In this document: positions 1-13,507 of the stretch, one piece after another
How positions within the stretch are numbered: the first letter of the stretch is position 1
Layout of the letters: each line of letters begins with the position of its first letter
Assembly: GCA_022316685.1 (NCBI GenBank)
Contig: JAKJHU010000036.1
Coordinates: 6,702,849-6,766,848, forward strand
Direction: 5' to 3'
DNA length: 64,000 bases
DNA from: Progne subis subis
Taxonomy: Eukaryota; Chordata; Aves; Passeriformes; Hirundinidae
Notes under the pieces: model-generated
Databases searched by the model: none
What the model saw: only the letters and a program-made list of their open reading frames with translations
What the model was told of the DNA's origin: nothing
Position numbers and translations under genes: made by a program

Positions 1-545
1 TTTAAAAATATCAACTGGAGCACTGGGTTTGAGGATTGCTGTACTTGTCACACTAGCCCCTTCCTTTTCACATTTAACATCTTTTCATACATTGACATCC
101 TACATACAACATGGCGTATTTTTATACATAAGAACTTTGTAGGTATCTCTGAACTATGTTTTAAACCTTACTTGCAAATATGGCCAACTTTCTTAGTTTA
201 AGCATTTGATTTTGGAACCTTTTGTTCTGACATTCATCCTAGAGATCCATGGAATTTTATTATCTGTATGTCTACATCAATATTTATAACTCTTCCAGCC
301 TACTTCCAGGTGCAAATTTAGTTTTATTGTTGTTGTTATTATTATTATTATTATTATTAAAATAATTTTAGTCTTCAGACTAATAAAAAAATTCATCTAT
401 ATCTGACTAATTTCTGGTGTGCAGAGGTTCTGCAGTAAAAATCTTTTTTTCTCAGTAAGCTAATTTTAATTTCAGTAAATCTTGGGACCTCTTACTCTGG
501 ATGGCATTAAAGTGTTTCCCAGAATATTTTATGATCCCAAGATTT

Positions 546-584
546 AAAAACAAACAAACAAACAAACAAAGAAACAAACAAAAA
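546..584. repeat. (AAAC)n simple repeat
   Basis: About nine imperfect AAAC units, interrupted by GAAA. Nearby at 326-360 is a (TTG)/(ATT)n trinucleotide tract. Both are ordinary simple repeats. Confidence 0.85.
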
Positions 585-3500
585 TATTTCTGATGGAAAA
601 CTTCCTGTCCATTACAGGGGTATTGGAACTAAGGTCCCAGGCAACACTAACCTTTTTTGATACTATGATGTTTTTTTCTCAGCATACTTTCTCTTAATTT
701 GTGTACTTGTGATGATGCCATAAATGCCAATTTTATTTGATATTTCTTATTTTCCTAAAATATTAATATTTTTTTTTAATTCTATTGTTGTGTTTAAATT
801 TGGATCTAAGTTTTCTGCAAATACTGCCAAGGGAACAAATATCAGTTTCTAAGAGCCCTCTCACTGGACTTTTAATGTAGCAGCAAAATGTATATCTCCT
901 GTCTTCAAACTTCTAAAGATTTTGTGTTATTCTAAGTTTTATTATAATTGGTATTAATTATTGGGATGACTCAGGTAACTCTTTTCATAACCTCAAGTGA
1001 GGATTCCATGTCTTCCTGGACTATAAAAGGTAGCAAATTGGATTCTTGTCATTTAATATTATCTGTAAAACTAAGGAAATAGTCAATATTTAATGATTAC
1101 TCTATAAGTATGACTAATTCCTAAGCTAAAAGTAAGAATTGGTCTTGTATCTTGAGTTTCTATGGCTAACAAATGCTGCAAAAAAATATAGGGAAAAATA
1201 AGTTTGTGTGCATTTAAGATCATTTTGTAGTAAGTCCATACCTAATGTCCAAAACTTTTCATTTTCAGTATTTTATTATTTTCACTAAGTTATTATCTTA
1301 TTATTAATTTAATATTAATCTTAGTTGTAAGTCTTTCTAATTAAACTTAGATGAATTAAAAGTGATCTATTAGTCAATTCTAAAATAATAGATTTTTAAC
1401 TTTATTCCTTGTATTTGTAGTGTCACAAGTAATATTATTTTGCTTATGCTCTCAGGACATGGCACTATATGGAAGAATGACCTTCAGTACTTCTAGTAAG
1501 CTGTGGTATGCTCTGCAATAAACAACTGATGAGGAAAGATTATGCTGAGATTTTAACAGACTGACAACATCTTATCTTATAGCTGCACACATGCTTTTTG
1601 AAAGCAGGAAAGGCAATTTGCCCTCCGCTGTGACTATTTATTAGCTTTTTAATTGTCTTGGACTACTTCTGTACAAGAAACCATTAAATCATTGCAGAAA
1701 AGAAAGAATGTGCACTGTGGGTGACAGCATCTGTGTTGTTAATTTCTGAGTAAATAAATATCGCTTATTCTAACACGACTTTGAACACCTGTTCAAGAAC
1801 AATTCAAATATTATATTCTTGGTCAGTTACTGTTTAAGCATTTCTTGATGGAATATATTATTGAGAAGGATAAAGCAGTAATTTCTATTCACAACTACTC
1901 TCAAGTTTGTGGTAGGAATACTTAGAAATTGGCATCTATTTGATTCCCTAGAAATAAATTTTGGTTTTGAATGAAAAAAATATAGCTTTTGAGAAAAAAT
2001 CTCCACTAAAAATAGTAGGGTCTCGAAATTTGTTTTGGTAGGTTAAAGCCTCATTATAAAAAACCTGATGTGACAATGTCATAGATGGAGTGGCTTCACT
2101 CATAAAAGAGAAGTAACAATATGTTTATTTATTTTAAACAGCAATTTAACCAATTTTGACAGTAAAAGCTGCTGGTTTAACTAGATTCAGTCTAGGTAAA
2201 GGTACACTTGGTTATTTATTTTACAGACAATAAAATCACACAAAATTTTCAGGGAGATATCCCCTTTGACTTAGGAAGGACATCCTTGAATTCTAAAATT
2301 CTTCTCAAAGAGGAGTTTGGGTGTAACTGATCCTCTACTAGTCTGAAACTTCTTCAATGTTTATGTCTAAAGGTTTATATGTACACAATCAATCAATTAA
2401 ACCGATTAAATTTCCAATTTTAGCATGTTATATTTCTGTTACCAAGGATCTGTTGCGTCAAGGAGTGTCTCAAATTCAAGCAGTAACCTTGAGAGGTGCC
2501 CCTATTAAGGGGAACATCCTGCTGTGCAGTTCACTGTCATGCAAGAGAGCTCAATGGTTTTTAGAAGAAGATAAATAAATTATAGCCATACCTGCATGCT
2601 GACCACAGAAGTTAATTTCTGTCACATTTGTCTCAAGCCAGATCTTGACCATTTTTGGGTAGCAAGAGGGGCCTCAAATTAGCTCTTGGCTATTGTGTTA
2701 ACTGTCTCCCTCACATACACTATGAGTCTTGCGTACCTGTCACAACTGTTACTGCTGGTTATCACCAGAGTTGTGGGAAATAAAGGTCAGGTTGCAGGGT
2801 AGCACTTTGTCACTCACAAGAAAAGGTTATTGAAATATATGTCTGAAAAGTAGGTTGAAGTACACCCCCTTTAAATAAAAAATTAGGAATCAGAAATATA
2901 AACTTTATGCCTGAACCAATGTTCATGGAAATCAGAAAATGGGATGTAAGAGATTTGGTTGAAGTTCTTGTAGAACAGAGCTAAATTCATACATCCTGTT
3001 AGACTATGGAAATGCAAAGGAACTGAAACAGATTTCTGGATCTCATACAGTGTTTTTCTACTTTATGTGTATAACAGACTGACTCTTCTCACACAGGTGA
3101 GAAGAAGATTAGTGATAGGAAGTGAACTTGAATATAAATGAAACACTGTGTGAAAGATTCAACAAATAAATTATCTGCTGGCAGATCTCTGGTGTTTCCT
3201 TTTGGATAGGACTAGTTGAGGTCTGACATGACCTCAGATTTTGTTTGCTTTATTAAAGTTTCATTTATTTTCAAATACATATAGTGATAATTCTCGAAAT
3301 AATTTTTCTAAAATCATGTGGGTAATAGACACTGGCTGTATCCTCAGTAGTTCATCCTTGCTTTTTTGGACGGTGTTAATGCTACATCTAACCATGTGAA
3401 TTTACTTTATCAAAAATACTTCAATGAAATCTGAACTTCTCATTTTTCTGTCTTCAAGGTGATAGCTTCCAAAGGACCTTAAAATTAAGCACCTGATTTC

Positions 3501-4931
3501 CACTGACTGCTAATTGCAGTTAAACAGCTGATTTCCCCCTCACTAATTAGGTGAGGAAGAACTACCAGTTTTGCTGAAAGTAACACCACAGGTCACATAT
3601 CTAAGAATTTCAAGTCATTAATTGTATTTAAGATTTATTCTGTGTCAGGTTCTTTTATAAATATTAAATATTTTTAGCCTTTATCTGTAGCACACACTAT
3701 TTTATCTAATAAATTCTCTGCTGTTGCTTTATCTAAGATTTTAGCAGCCTATTGGCCTTCAAATTCACCTGTCCTTCCTTCCCCCTGCAACTGATTTTTT
3801 TTAATCATAGGTCCTAATTTTGTGACAGTGTACTGAAAATATTTCTGAAGGAAATATGAAGAAAATGCTAACTCTTCCAAAAGAAGCATTTATTTCACAG
3901 TCAGAAGCTTTCAGGACTGAGAAAAGAGGTGACAACTGATTCAATGACTTCAGTAGCTCCTGAGTTATGTGGTTTTGCCACTTACAGTGCTTCTGAAATT
4001 AGCCGATTCCCACAACATTTCCATGAAGAAATACCTATTGTCTTTCTAAGATAGGTTATGAGCTTCAACCTACTTGTAATTTTTAAATTTAGGCATATTA
4101 TTAGTGTGATCATATTAAAAATTTGTATAGGATATGTTCAGAAGTCTTTAAGCAACTTATAGGAACCCATGTTCCATACGGATAGGCTAAAACTGCTAAC
4201 AATTCAAAGATGTTTTTGTTTACATTATAGACTCTATATATTTTTTTTATCAATTCACCTAGATTGCTTAACCTAAAGTGAAAGTTAGCTGTAGGATGCG
4301 TGTGGACAGCAATATGCTAAATTTCATCTGTCAAATCCCAAATCCATGTTAGCATTCAAGTGATCTTTTTCCCTCTGGTACTCTACCAGAGCAGTATTTA
4401 TTTTGCTTTCCTTCTTAATTTACTATGGCATGTTTTCTCACTAGATAGTTTCAATAGTAAAACATAACAGATATTGGAAAATGAAATTAAATTTAACTTT
4501 CAAAGATGTCCCTCCAAAGCCTGAATGAGTCACATTGTTTAGGATACCTGTGGGATATCATTGTACTTGTTTTAAGTGCTTGTGTTTTAGGGCAATGCTT
4601 GTTTGATGTTTTTACCAGCATTAAGCTCACTTTTTAAATGAAAATTTTCTAGCTACACAGCTAAGAAAACACAGAAGTATTGGCTTTTAAAACTCCATTG
4701 CTTTCTGCCATATTCCTATACATATTGTGAAAAAAGAATCCTTGCGGACAATGTCAGAAAGTTACTTTGTTACCTGGCACAAGAGATATGAAACAATGGT
4801 AAATGGGGTTCTAATGCTGTGTACATTTTTTTTTTTATCTTGAACAGACAGACTTCTTACCATTTTCTTCATTTTTTTTTCAGTAAATAAAGGCATTCAG
4901 GATAGTATTTTACTAAAGAGAAGAGAGCAGG

Positions 4932-4958
4932 AAAAAAAAAAAAAAAAAAAAAAAAAAA
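4932..4958. repeat. Poly(A) run, 27 bases
   Basis: An uninterrupted run of A follows AGAGAGCAGG. It could be the tail of an old retroposed sequence on the plus strand, but no recognisable body precedes it. Confidence 0.8.
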
Positions 4959-6327
4959 GACCAACTATGAATTATGCAAAGAGGTGCAATTTAAAACGAA
5001 CTTTAGAAAAATGGAAAAGGACAGAGGAGTCATCAATAAAATTCACATTTTAGAATTAGCATGAAGCACATTTTTTAACTGAAAGTCCTAGAAAAAATAT
5101 GTCTATTAATAAATTAACTACCTATAATATTGACTAAACATAATTAGAGTAATTCAGGTTTTTATGAGAAAAAAAAAGAAAATAGTCTTTGAGTAAGTAA
5201 TTAATGGTTCTTTAAGAAAATCACTGATGACAAAGGGCACGTAATGAGGTATTAGAAAATATATACATAAGTACATATATTAGTACACCTGAAAGAGCAA
5301 GCTTAAAATCACTTTATTTAAAGAGCTCCAAGCTGGAGACATGTAAGAATAATTGGATTGGAGAAAGCAAATGGAAATTTGAGTAAATGAGAAGAATGTA
5401 CTCTATTTTTTTTTTTAGATTATGGGGCCACAAATAGATATTTAGTTATGTGGGGGTTTTTGTGTATTTTATCTGTAAAAGGTGAATTTCTCATGTGGGT
5501 AAATTTACAAAGAAACATCTTGATTCAGCCTAAAACCAGATTTTTTTCATTTAGTAGAGATTAATTGAAGGTAATTCTAATAATTTATTTTATATCCAAT
5601 TCTCTTGCACTACATGTAAATAAAAACTTTGGGGTTAGGTATTTTTATTCAGTGTACAGTGGAAAAAAAGGCTTGAATTTCAGTAGCTATGTATCATTAA
5701 ATCGTGCTGGAGCATCATTGTCATGCAGTACAAATTTGAATGATTTCTTTTTTTCCTCATCATAATTTCACACTGTAGTGCCAGAATGATAGACTCGTAA
5801 TGGGCTCCCTATAGACACATACAGAAATCATTTTGTCATGGTTATCTCACCTTGTAACAGCACCGAAAGCGGTTGGTCTCCATGGTCTTGCATTAAACTG
5901 TCACATCAATGTTAAAATCCTCTGTTTCAGGAAATGGTGACTGTACATCTCGAGTGCTGTGAAAAATAATGACCTCATTGCCCATACTCAGTGGCTCTGT
6001 AAAACCAGATTATTCATTTATTCATGAATGGAGGGGAAAACATTTTTCAATAGTAAGTGATTGTAGCAATTAACCTTGTTTGTTTGTTTGTTTAGCTGTC
6101 TCAGATTGATCATACCAGCATTTTACACACCAGTATTAAATTTTGAAGCATTTTTTTTTCTTTTGTACTTTAGCTTGCCCTGATTTTTAAGCCATTTTAA
6201 ATATAATCGAAACAGGAATTTTTTACTTATGATTAATTAATTTCTCAGATTAAATACAGCTCAGCTACTCCCCTCAGAGGACACTTACTTGAGTTTTTAA
6301 AATATTTGGATATTAATATTCCAATTT

Positions 6328-6356
6328 CTTGTTTGTTTGTTTGTTTGTTTGTTTTT
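6328..6356. repeat. (TTTG)n simple repeat
   Basis: About six to seven TTTG units. A shorter tract of the same unit lies at about 6078-6094. Confidence 0.8.
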
Positions 6357-8084
6357 ATCCTGACCATAGTTGCACACTGGTTCACTGAAATCCTAGATGG
6401 AAGAGAAATTTATTATCACACTTCTGTAAGAGAAAAAATTACATTGACTCAAATTGTTTGGCTCTAAGGTCAAACCTTTTCCTTTTTTTTCTTTTTAATT
6501 CAATAAAAGCTCCCATTTTAATCATGAAACTAGAAAGTAGCATCTTTCTGTACCAGAAAGGTATGATAATGAGCTGGACTATCTTTGAGTACTTAGCAAA
6601 CAAAATATATTTGGTATATTAACAACACATCTAAGAGTGCTAAAGGTTAGTGTATAATCTAGTATGCTCCGTTTTATTGTAAAGAAAGCAACATTCTCTG
6701 TCAAGGGAAGCCACATTTTTTGAGATTATTCAAAATCACACATTTGGTGCAGTTCAGCCATGATCATGGGCAACAATGCAAATGACTGTCCACAACAAAT
6801 CTGGATAATGGGGTTTATTTAAGAACAATCCAGATAAGAGCTCTTACTGTAGTTGGTTATCCCACTTAAACCCTTCCAGTGCTATGTCTGACATGATTTT
6901 GTGAGAAGTTCAGAAAGGAAGAAAAACGCTGCCTCATGCTGAGCTGCTGCTTAAAGTTTTCAGTCTTGAGCATTACCAACCACAACCCCTGTGCATACCC
7001 TGGCTTCTCTTTTTTTCCCCATACATCTCTCTGATCTCCAGTCTCCTGTCCCACTTCCAGGATCTTTCTTCCAGTCAAGATCTTCAACTTCTTTCTTATC
7101 ACCCCTCTTCTCTACACCACTTCTTGTTTGCAGGAGCGACTGTTGTTCAGCACCAACTCTCTCTGAAAGCTTGGACTGCCCTCCCTTCCCCAGTTCTCTC
7201 AGTCTAAATTTATGATTAAATGGATGGTGCTTTCATGGCATCTTAACTGGAAGATTCAAGACATTCAACCTTTATTTGGTCATAGTATTAGCAAAGTTTA
7301 CAATAAGGTCACACAATGACAGCAGCTAACAAGTTTACGCAAACCCAAATGCCCAATTATCTACTGATTGCTAACATTTATGATTTAAGATTTATTTTTA
7401 TTTCCCTCTGATAGTCACTCTAAATCACTTATATTTTGATGAATGGTTACCAAATTTCAAGGAAGCCAATTCAACCAGTTTCACTGTGATTCATACTCAG
7501 CAACTTTGCCTCTATAAATTATGGAAAATTAGGGATCTTCCATTCCTTCTATACATGGTAGAATTTATGCAGAATTTGCCAGCAAGAGGCAAAAATTAAC
7601 ATTCAATTTAGTTCAAATGCTACATGCTAGGAATTATTTGTTATTTAGGTTTAAAGTTAATCTTCAAACTATTTGTAAACTTATGTTTGGGTTTCTACTA
7701 GTGTAAAATTTTGTCCTGAATAGTATGCTTATAAAGAGAGCTAATTTAAATAGATGCAGAAATCTAAGGATATGTGAATTCATTAATGGACTGTTGAATT
7801 ATTTAAAAGAAATTAACAATGCTCCATGTCCCCTGAGACATTTATCTGGAAAAAAATACATCCGTGTTGTGCATCTGATAGGCAATGAAAATGTCAGTTT
7901 CTTGCATGAAAATTTTAGTCTCTTTGACAGAAAAGTGCCCATCTGGTAATTAGAGTCCAGATGCACTATTATTATTTCAAATACCATTTGTCCATTCTAT
8001 TTCTTTTACAGTGAATTGAACAATAATATTTTATATTGATTTCAGTATAAAATCTGTTAGAAAAAATAGAGTAAGACATCTCTA

Positions 8085-8152
8085 CCAAAAAAAAACCAAC
8101 CAACCAACCAACCAAACAAACAAACAAACAAAAAAAAAACACAAAAAAAAAC
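8085..8152. repeat. Compound (AACC)n-(AAAC)n-A-rich tract
   Basis: Five AACC units pass into four to five AAAC units and then an A-rich stretch. It ends about 230 bases before the LTR-like element at 8386. Confidence 0.85.
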
Positions 8153-8385
8153 CTACCAGAGCAATCTCAAAAAGAGAGGAAAGCAGAAAACCAAATAAAA
8201 GAACGACATTTAAAAGCACCTCCTTAAATCTTTTTATGTTGCGTCTAGTGCATTTTCACCAAGGCAAATTTTGACTATATAAATATGTTGAATTTTCTTA
8301 GAACTGCTTCCACAAATTCTTTTTTTTTTTTCCTTATATTTGAGCTATAAATCTTGCTATTCTTTTCACTTGCACTGGAAGTCAT

Positions 8386-9934
8386 TGTCATAGGTTAGTA
8401 CAGTCTGGTTTTTTAGTTATAGAGGAATGTAGAATGATTCTCTGGGTCAGGACCTGGGAATTGCTTTAGAAAGGACAGGGATTTATCCAAGAGTCAGTTG
8501 AAATATTGGCATCTGTTTTGACCACTGAAAATTGTTGGTTATGACATCGGGAAGTACCGTATAAAACCCCTCAATTTCCTGTAAGTAGGTCTTTTCCTTC
8601 TTTCTTTTAGCGAGAGAGAAACAGGTAACATCGAGCTGGGCCTGCTGCTCCTCTCCTTTTTGGGCGGAGCTGGCCTGAGACCTGGCCGGATTCCATCGGC
8701 TCCCGGGGGATGGGGGGGGGAAGGAGAGGTTGCTACTTTACAACAACTACCTTCTCCAAACTTCCCTAAAGCAGGAAGGGATCTCTGCCGGGCCCCTGAT
8801 AAGAGCTATGGGCACCATTTAGGCTGAGGCCACCCCGATTTACACGGAGGGGTGGGGCCGAAAAGGCATTTATGATCCTGCTGAGTTTTTTGTGATTCCG
8901 GACTGCCCGGGTGCTCTGATCTCTGATGCTTCTGCTTGAGTTCTTCCTCCCTCATCAGCGCAGCCTTGAACATCTAACACCATGAGCTACAGAGAGAGAT
9001 ACAAAGACTCCGAGCAGATTTAACTCTTGCCTGGCAACATGAAGCTTCCAGAGCTTGGCCCTTCTCTGTGAAAAAAAAAGAAAAGGACAGAGTGAACATA
9101 AAGAAGAAACTGCATGAAGTCAGTAGAGTGAGCGTGAAAAGACTATTGGGACAGAGGGTTGAAGAGTTAGTTGTTCCATTCTTACTTCAGCCATGGAAAT
9201 GAACTCTATATTTAGATCATTCCTTTAAATCATGGAAAAGATATGCATTTGGGGAGATGATTGTTTTAATTTGTGTGTGGATTTGAGCAAAGATGTTTAT
9301 GATGGACTAAGTAATATTAATCTTATAAGTTACTTAAACAGAGATAGAGATGAGAAGCCCTCTGCACCAGTGGTGAAGTGAGAAGATATCTCTGTACCTT
9401 GAGATGAAGAATCCTTTGCTTTGGAGTTATTCATCTTTAAAAGGTGACAACCCAGTATGCAAAAGTCTAAGACCCATGACCCATAAGCAGCTTGGGAAAA
9501 TGCTCCTGGGAGGGGTCACAAAGGCAGGTTTCCCCAGGTGGCTGTTTGTCTGACAGTTTAAAAAACCCACACGAGAACTGTTCTAGCTTGTCAGTGGGAT
9601 ACATGACTCTAAGAGAGACTCCTCTCCTAAAAAAATGATGAAAGACTATTGTCATATGGTGAAACTGATAGAAAATTGCAAGTTTTGTCTCTTTATGTTG
9701 CTTTATAGGAAAATTAACAGTTTGTAAAGGGAGAGAAGAATGGTTTTGGAGTTTCATTCTGTTTTGTTTTACTTTTTTTCCCAACTTCCTTTTTTTCTAT
9801 TCTTTTAGTGTGTGTTAATAAAACTATTTGTTCATTTTTAAAATTAAGCCTGCTTTATTTTTCTCCTAGTCTCTCTCCCACAGAAAAAAAAGTGAGTGCT
9901 AAGACCAAAATTTAGTGAACGTGAAACCACTACA
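8386..9934 (+). mobile_element. Long LTR-like element of endogenous retrovirus type
   Basis: Seen: the block begins TGTCATAGG and ends CCACTACA (TG..CA). It has a TATA box (TATAAAA) near 8561, then an abrupt GC-rich stretch (about 8620-8900), and an AATAAA signal at 9817-9822 followed by a pyrimidine-rich tail. The 5' part resembles avian ERV LTRs as remembered. No gag, pol or env frames lie on either side, so it would be a solo LTR or a short non-autonomous element. At about 1.55 kb it is long for an LTR. The flanking bases do not form a clear target duplication, so the ends and the class are uncertain. Confidence 0.55.
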
Positions 9935-10536
9935 TTAATTAGTGTTTCCGTCCAGTTGTTGAAATTAAAACTATTACAGTCCTGAAACTCACAAATGTAA
10001 GCAGTGGTTCCTCAGGCCTAGAGATATAAATGAAGCAATAGTTGTCCCTGTGCTACCCATGGTAACAGGTATATTTACCATTTTTCTTGGAACAGAACTC
10101 TTTGTCCTGTCATGGCAGTTTTTTATCTGTGGGAAGTATCCAGATTCTGTCCCTATGCCATGTGTTTTGATGTGGCTTTATAAATTTGTCTGTCATAATG
10201 ACATCCTCTCAAAAAGACAAATACTAATGGTAAAAGAAAAGGGGGGGGAAAAAAAGGAAGTTTTTTTCTTTTTACAGGAATGGAAGAAACCACTCTGATG
10301 TTTTTCATCTTTAAACAAAAAACTTCATGGGGCATTGGAAAATTAGAACAGGCTGAAAGAAAAGCTTGGGAGATTTCCTGCTGTAGAATAAGTAAAATCA
10401 GCAAGCCTCAATTTGCACAGTTTTTACAAAATGACCCTGTCAGAGGGCATGGTTTTTTCTTCAGGCCCACTGTATGGTTTGTCCCACCTGCAACTCTGTC
10501 TTTATTTTTCTCTGCAAGGGCAAATCATATAGGTGT

Positions 10537-10590
10537 GTTGTTTTTTGTTGGTTTTTTTTGTTTTGTTTCATTTTGTTTTGTTTTGTTTTG
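10537..10590. repeat. (TTTTG)n-like T/G-rich tract
   Basis: Imperfect TTTTG units with a T-run at the left. Confidence 0.8.
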
Positions 10591-11964
10591 AATAATGGAA
10601 TACATGACTCTCAGCTATATGTTTGTTTTTAATTACTATTGAAATTTGTTTGGCAAACTTCAACCAGCTGTCAAGAAATCTTTATCTCTTGTACAAATAA
10701 TTCTGAATCTAGTACAGGATAATTTTAATGTGAATGTTCTCTCCTTATTCTGAAGTTTTTGCATTTTTTTATAATAGACTCAGACAACTGAAGACTCAAA
10801 AAAAAAAAATTTGGATGAAACCCTATTATAGATGCAGGATAGCTTCAGAAGACAAAACAACTAAATTATGGATATGCCCCTTCTTCACCCCATGGAGACA
10901 GTAAAGGTTTAACCTTGAATAGCCAGATGTAAAACAAATCATCTAGATGCAGATTTAGAACAATTAAAAGTCTGCTGGATGAGATTTTTCTTTAACTCTT
11001 CTAGATTAATTTAGGTCAGTGAAATTTCATAAAATTGTAACAGTTTGCTATATTGTATTTCTTGCATGACTTTTTATTATTTCCTTCTTAATACTTGAAT
11101 GCCCCTAGTATGCATATACTCACAAACTATATTAAATGAGTTATTAAGATTTCAATATCTGGAAAAGCCAGAATTAATGCTGCCAGTGTGATTCCCTGTA
11201 CCATCTCTGCTCCTCTCTGTGTAAATGTATTATCATCTGAAGTTAAATAATTTTTTTTTGCTTATGTTAGGCTGTTTCTATTCCTGTACTCCAGTACTCC
11301 TATGTGTCAGTTAAACTCCATAATACTGGGTGTGTCTTCTGTTTAGAGGATTATTTAAAATTTTAAATTAAGAGGTAATAACTCCTTTCTCTGCTTTTTG
11401 CTGAATTCTAACATTTGAGGAGACTTCCTTAATAATAATAATATTGGGTGCAGTGATAGTTCGATTATAAATGCAACCTTGATTTTTCGAAACATTTTTT
11501 AAATCACATTCAGGTTACTAATAGGTGTTCTTATACAAAGCTGGCATGTCATCATATAAAAATTGTTGTGCAAAGAATTTTATACACTGTCTTTAATTTT
11601 AAATATTATCACAATTCATATATGCAATTTAAGAATATCATGAGAATGATGAGTACCTCTACAACAACCTCTAATGAATGTGGGTACTGGTAGAATCTCT
11701 CTGTTGATAAGGTTTTATACTGTGTAATTTAATTTTTTTTGTGATAAAATCATTTTATACCTGTGATACTTACTCTTTAACTTAAATAGTTCACATTTTT
11801 TGGCGATTTTTCTCATTGACAGTTAACAGAAACACTCATATGTCCTTTCAGCCTACATTTAGCTACACCAAACAACCAGAACTTCTGAGTCCTCTGTTCT
11901 GTGACAGGCTTTCTATTTCCTTGGTCATTATACTGGCCTGTTTTACAGGCTTTGTTTTCTTGTT

Positions 11965-12330
11965 ATAGAACCATACAATAACCCAGTTGGAAAGTGACCT
12001 CAGAAAATCACTTTGTGCAACAATTGATTAGAAAGGGAGCCTAGGTTAGAGGATCTAGCCTCCTGTCCAATTGTTTCTTGAAAGCCTCCAGTGATGGTGA
12101 ACCTACCATGCCTCTTGGGAGGTTGTTTCAGTGAGGGTTCTCACTGTAAGACACAACTTCCTTACATCTTCTTGAAAAAGTAGTGCTTTTCTCTAATGAG
12201 ACCCTCCCTTTTGTTTTGCCAATATGCATTTGAAGTAGAAAATACTGTGACATTTGTCTGACTAAAATCCAAATAGCTCGGAGGACTAAGCTGCTGTTTG
12301 ACCTCAGAGAAGGTTTTTAATAAAGTAATG
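11965..12330 (-). mobile_element. CR1 LINE 3'-end remnant, antisense
   Basis: The left edge (ATAGAACCATACAATAACCC) and the following GTTGGAAAGTGACCTCAGAA are the reverse complement of the CR1 3' terminus. The line continues with the CR1 3' region: a lesion-like run naming 'GGAGGTTGTTTCAGTG' and 'TCTCACTGTAAGA'. It is strongly diverged and has no open frame. Confidence 0.65.
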
Positions 12331-13440
12331 ATCTTCCTTTGGAACAAAGACATTAAAATAGTGATCTCAACAAGTAGGGTTCACACATCATTACTTGAGG
12401 TGTAGATAGTTCAGCTTCCCAATGCACATTATTTTTCAATGCACAACTTCTGTGCAAGACATTCACATATCATCTACTTTAGTAACTGGCTTAACTTGAC
12501 ATTTTAAGAGTTGAGACTTTGAAGACTGTAATATAAAATATTTTTCAGTTTTATGCTTTCATCTTTTAAGAATGTTGTGGCGGAACCAGCCACAGAATGT
12601 CTAGGAGTTTTACCACTATATAAGATTATTACTTTGATACAGAGCGTCTGAATTCAAACTCTTAGATGATCCTTGGCCACATTTGTATTGGTAAAATTTA
12701 GTAGAAGCTAATAAAGCCATACAAAAATTAGACATATGTTGTTTCATTTTTACAAACACATGCATAAATAGAATTCAATAGCAAAGTTTTCTTGCCATTA
12801 GTGAATAAGGATTAGATCTAGCAGATTTAAACATCCATGGAGGATGACTCCTGCTTTTCTGACATATTCATAGTCGAGATTCCCTTTTCCTTCATTGAGG
12901 ACTTTCCGTTAAGAATACGAAAATGGAATAATAATTCTCAGGTATCTATAAATATTAGAAACTTAAATTTATGTCATATTTCTAGAGAAACAAATGATTT
13001 TTAGATTTGATCTAGAGTTTCTAAGATTATTCATGACACACAGAAAATATTTTTCCTTATAAGATTTATTCCTTAATATTAGGCTACAGAAAAGAAAATA
13101 ATGTTGAGGCTTTTACATATGAAATATGTTTATGAGTCAGATAACTGTACATATATTTAACAGAATATCTACAATTCTATTAAAATTACTCTATTTTTAA
13201 AACAACTTCTTATATGTAAAAGAGTCCTGCAAATAATGTTTCTTTCACAAAATTACTTCCTGGTAAATCTTATTACTTTTCTTGGCTGTTCATGTTTTAT
13301 CTTATATTTATATTAATTAAGGAAACTATGGCTAGTGCCAGTGGAAATGAAGAACTCATTCTCATCTGAGGAGAAAGTCCAAATAAAGAGTTAAAAAGCT
13401 TGAGAGCTGAAAATATTTCCTGCAGTGTAACTGTATGTTG

Positions 13441-13507
13441 ACAAAAAAAAAAAAAACAACAAACAAACAAACAAAAAAAACCCAAAACAAAACAAAACAA
13501 CAAAAAA
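13441..13507. repeat. A-rich / (AAAC)n tract
   Basis: A 13-14 base A run followed by AAAC and AAAAC units. A similar A/C-rich tract lies at about 15361-15391. Confidence 0.8.

Noticed and set aside
334..359. CRISPR-like or satellite array among the simple repeats
   Set aside because: Only short trinucleotide and tetranucleotide tracts occur; there is no spaced direct-repeat architecture, and the DNA is vertebrate.
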